Assembly: GCF_016894345.1 (NCBI RefSeq)
Contig: NZ_CP069798.1
Span: forward strand, 744,001-808,000
From: Paralysiella testudinis
GTDB taxonomy: Bacteria > Pseudomonadota > Gammaproteobacteria > Burkholderiales > Neisseriaceae
Direction of reading: 5' to 3'
Length of the DNA stretch: 64,000 nucleotides
Both the position numbers and the translations under genes were made by a program. Positions within the stretch are counted from its first letter, which is position 1, and each line of letters begins with the position of its first letter. Shown here in pieces: positions 61,861 to 64,000 of the stretch. A model generated the notes under the pieces. The model ran no database searches. It was not told the DNA's origin and saw only the letters and a list, made by a program, of their open reading frames with translations.

Positions 61861-62019
61861 ATGCTGCATTACGCCGTGATCTTTTTTATCATCGCCATTA
61901 TTGCCGCCGTATTGGGTTTTGGTGGCATTGCCGGTGCAGCCACCGGTATTGCCAAAATTCTGTTTATTGTGTTTTTGATTATGGCGGTGTTGTCGTTCTT
62001 GTTCGGACGCAAACGCTAG
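61861..62019 (+). CDS. DUF1328 small membrane protein (52 aa)
   Basis: ATG at 61861 ([20 protein letters not shown]) preceded by AAGGAG gives 52 residues; the upstream frame is spurious. Two membrane spans with a [14 protein letters not shown] turn and ending LFGRKR match the YtjA/DUF1328 family, a stress-linked inner-membrane peptide. Confidence 0.9.
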   Translation: MLHYAVIFFIIAIIAAVLGFGGIAGAATGIAKILFIVFLIMAVLSFLFGRKR

Positions 62020-62034
62020 CCGTTGATAAAACCG

Positions 62035-62065
62035 CAAAACCACCGCTGAGGCGGTGGTTTTGTTT
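62035..62065 (+). terminator. Rho-independent terminator after the DUF1328 gene
   Basis: CAAAACCACCGC pairs with GCGGTGGTTTTG around TGAG, followed by T's and an uptake sequence. Confidence 0.9.
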
Positions 62066-62114
62066 TTCAGGCAGCCTTGATAAATGGATACGCAACCTTT
62101 GTTGCTGCTTATAT

Positions 62115-62220
62115 TATACCAATTCTACAAAATAACCTAACTGCGTTGGCTCGCCTTGCCGTACTACTTGTACTGTCTTCTGCTCGCCGCCTTGTTATAT
62201 TATTTTGTAGAATTGGTATT
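62115..62220. repeat. Correia-like element (106 bp)
   Basis: Arms TATACCAATTCTACAAAATA and TATTTTGTAGAATTGGTATT flank AACTGCGTTGGCTCGCCTTGCC, GTACTACTTGTACTGTC and GCTCGCCGCCTTG. It touches the stop codon of the antitoxin-like gene. Confidence 0.88.
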
Positions 62221-62521
62221 ATAAATCTATCCACGATAAGCCCAGTTGATGCATGCGCCTAATCTTGGCTTGAATGCGAGCCGTTTCATCAGGGCATTGT
62301 TCCCGTAAAATCATATCTGCTTGTTCGTGGGTCAATTCTCCGCGAATGCGCTCCATAACAACCACTTTACCAAATTCGTCCGGCTCCGCATTTTCAAGAG
62401 CGCAACTGGCAACAATCTGAATAAAACTTTTTTTGCGCCGGGCAATTTCTTCTGCCGTAAAGTTGACCACTTTAGGCCGCTCAAACTCCACTAGCAGTGC
62501 TGCTTTGTCAATTGTTTTCAT
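62219..62521 (-). CDS. VbhA-like antitoxin-type protein (100 aa), orphan
   Basis: ATG at 62521 is preferred (GAGG about 10 bases before); a start five codons upstream has no ribosome site. The middle carries AEEIARRKKSFIQIVASCAL then ENAEPDEF and ERIRGELTHEQADMIL. It contains Ser-x-x-x-Glu-Asn (S39-N44), the inhibitory motif by which VbhA-type antitoxins block Fic AMP-transferases. No Fic toxin is visible nearby. The C-terminus is not typical, so it could be a solitary antitoxin or regulator. Confidence 0.68.
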   Translation of the reverse strand: MKTIDKAALLVEFERPKVVNFTAEEIARRKKSFIQIVASCALENAEPDEFGKVVVMERIRGELTHEQADMILREQCPDETARIQAKIRRMHQLGLSWIDL

Positions 62522-62641
62522 TGATATAAACCTCATTTCAGGCAGCCTGATACGCTTCTATATGCAGTATTAGGGATAAAGTTTACCTTGTGTAAATCAT
62601 CAACCGTTTGCAGATATATCCGGATTAAGCAGAGTGTGTCT

Positions 62642-63874
62642 TCAATCCGCCAAACAAGCCTGCTCGCCTGCCAACAGCTGTGCCACGGTTTCGCGTTCGC
62701 GGATTAGGCGGTGTTGATGGCCGTGCACCAACACTTCGGCGGCGCGCGGGCGGGTGTTGTAGTTGCTGGCCATGCTGGCGGTGTAGGCACCGGCGCTGTG
62801 GATGGCCAGCAAATCGCCCGGTTCCACCGCCAAGGTGCGTGCTTTGCCCAGAAAATCGCCGGTTTCGCAAATGGGGCCAACCACATCGGCGCAAATCGGC
62901 GCAATGGCTTTTTGCTGCACGGGCTCAATGCGGTGGTGGGCATCGTATAAAGAAGGCCGCAGCAAGTCGTTCATGGCGGCATCCACAATCACAAAGTCTT
63001 TTTCTTCGCCGTGTTTGATGAATTCCACTTGGGTGAGCAGCAGCCCGGCATTGCCCACTAAGCTGCGCCCCGGTTCCAGCATCAGCTTCAGTTTCCGCCC
63101 GGCCAGGCGCTCGGCCACGGCTTGGGCGTAGGCGGCCAAATCGGGCACCTCTTCGTTGTCGTACACAATGCCCACGCCGCCGCCGATGTCGATGTGTTGC
63201 AAGGCAATGCCTTGGGCGGCCAGCGTGTCTACCAGCACCAGCAGGCGCTCCAGTGCTTCCACCAGTGGGCTTAAATTGGTGAGCTGCGAGCCGATATGGC
63301 AGTCGATGCCGGTGATGCGCAAGTGCGGCAGGCTGGCGGCGTGTTGGTAGGCGGCCAGTGCATCGGCAAAGGCAATGCCGAATTTATTGGCTTTCAGGCC
63401 GGTGGAAATATACGGGTGGGTTTGTGCGTCCACATCGGGGTTGATGCGCAGCGAAATGGGCGCGGTTTTGCCCAAGCGCGCGGCCACCGCATTGATGCGG
63501 TCTAGCTCAGGCAGTGACTCCACATTAAAGCACAGCACGCCTTGTTGCAGCGCGTATTCGATTTCGGCCACGCTTTTGCCCACGCCGGAAAAAATCGTTT
63601 TCGCCGCGCTGCCGCCTGCGGCCAACACCCGTGCCAGCTCACCGCCGGACACAATATCAAAGCCGCAGCCCAAGCGGGCGAAATGGCGCAAAATGCTCAA
63701 ATTGCCGTTGGCCTTCACTGCATAGCAAATCAGTGGATTTAGCGCCGCAAAGGCGTGTTGGTAGTGGCCGAGGGCATCGGTGAGCGCTTGGGTGCTGTAA
63801 ACATACAGCGGCGTGCCGTAGGCAGCGGCCAAATCAGGCAGCGGCACCTGTTCGCAGTGTAGGGTATCAGTCAT
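62642..63874 (-). CDS. lysA: Diaminopimelate decarboxylase
   Basis: ATG at 63874 (MTDTLHCEQVPLPDL) gives 410 residues, normal length; the frame further upstream is the lptM gene read out of phase. PLP Lys in NPLICYAVKANGNLSIL, HIGSQLTNLSPLVEALERLL, the Gly-rich HIDIGGGVGIVYDNEE and VDAAMNDLLRPSLYDAHHRI and CAGPxCETGD-like PICETGDFLG. Final step of lysine synthesis. Overlaps lptM by 8 bases. Confidence 0.96.
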   Translation of the reverse strand: MTDTLHCEQVPLPDLAAAYGTPLYVYSTQALTDALGHYQHAFAALNPLICYAVKANGNLSILRHFARLGCGFDIVSGGELARVLAAGGSAAKTIFSGVGKSVAEIEYALQQGVLCFNVESLPELDRINAVAARLGKTAPISLRINPDVDAQTHPYISTGLKANKFGIAFADALAAYQHAASLPHLRITGIDCHIGSQLTNLSPLVEALERLLVLVDTLAAQGIALQHIDIGGGVGIVYDNEEVPDLAAYAQAVAERLAGRKLKLMLEPGRSLVGNAGLLLTQVEFIKHGEEKDFVIVDAAMNDLLRPSLYDAHHRIEPVQQKAIAPICADVVGPICETGDFLGKARTLAVEPGDLLAIHSAGAYTASMASNYNTRPRAAEVLVHGHQHRLIRERETVAQLLAGEQACLAD

Positions 63875-64000
63875 GTCGGGGCTGGTTTTGCGGTTGGATG
63901 GGCTGGTTTGGCAGGCCGGTTTGTAGGCCGGTTTGTACCACGCCGAACTGGGCTTTGTCGTCTTGTTTGGGCAGATACAAATCGCCTTTGTAGCCACAGG
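63867..64000 (-). CDS. lptM: LPS translocon maturation lipoprotein LptM, C-terminal part
   Basis: Reading the complement gives CGYKGDLYLPKQDDKAQFGV and ends NQPIQPQNQPRHD. This is the lipobox Cys plus the GxKGxLYLP motif of the LptM (YifL) family, which helps LptD mature in the outer membrane. lptM directly before lysA is a conserved order in many proteobacteria. The start and signal peptide lie past the window edge. Confidence 0.85.
   Translation of the reverse strand, partial: CGYKGDLYLPKQDDKAQFGVVQTGLQTGLPNQPIQPQNQPRHD

Overview
The window is chromosomal DNA from a member of the Neisseriaceae (Betaproteobacteria). It is densely scattered with the 12-mer AGGCTGCCTGAA and its reverse complement. 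This is the 'AG-simDUS' dialect of the neisserial DNA uptake sequence, known from Simonsiella/Alysiella-type relatives, and it implies natural competence. Correia-like repeats, a TspB-type filamentous prophage and twitching-pilus ATPases point the same way. The species cannot be named from sequence alone.

Layout. (1) About 1-8165 is a filamentous (inovirus-like) prophage read on the minus strand: small early genes, Rep, ssDNA-binding protein, small structural proteins, major coat protein, TspB-like adsorption protein, minor coat protein and Zot-like ATPase. A large nested hairpin and the N-terminal part of an IS110/Piv recombinase lie at the left edge. (2) 8228-16952 is core metabolism and housekeeping: ClbS-like protein, a Yip1-like membrane protein, purU, folD, a tRNA Pro-Arg-His cluster, lpxB-rnhB, dksA, yggT-proC and the YggS family. 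(3) 17166-20462 is pilT and a pilU with a roughly 355-residue acidic N-terminal extension. (4) 21134-31376 is rarD-murU, a crotonase, an atypical Nramp-family transporter, ruvC, dprA-smg, topA, rsmD and a ferredoxin. (5) 31492-45582 is tRNA Tyr-Gly-Thr, tuf, tRNA-Trp, secE-nusG, rplKA, rplJL and rpoBC, all in canonical order.

(6) 45791-53892 is the main accessory region. It encodes a compact lipid/resorcinol-type biosynthetic system: a DarA-like flavodoxin-fold protein, a DarB-like ketosynthase III, an unknown 141-residue protein, a BtrH-like acyltransferase, an ABC exporter ATPase and permease, an acyl carrier protein, a ketosynthase and a degenerate ketosynthase partner. It lies between rpoC and rpsL, and most of its genes overlap by 1-7 bases. 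The inferred logic is that ACP-bound acyl chains are elongated by the ketosynthase pair, condensed and cyclised by DarB/DarA, transferred by the BtrH-like enzyme and exported by the ABC pair.

(7) 54044-58801 is the str operon (rpsL, rpsG, fusA, a second tuf, rpsJ), ending in a terminator straight after rpsJ. (8) 58942-64000 holds an aminotransferase, a GNAT acetyltransferase, an orphan PTS EIIC-like membrane protein, a DUF1328 peptide, an orphan VbhA-like antitoxin, lysA and the end of lptM.

Eight Correia-like elements (66-158 bp) with differing but internally complementary arms punctuate the intergenic spaces. Many transcription units end in back-to-back uptake sequences that form terminator hairpins.
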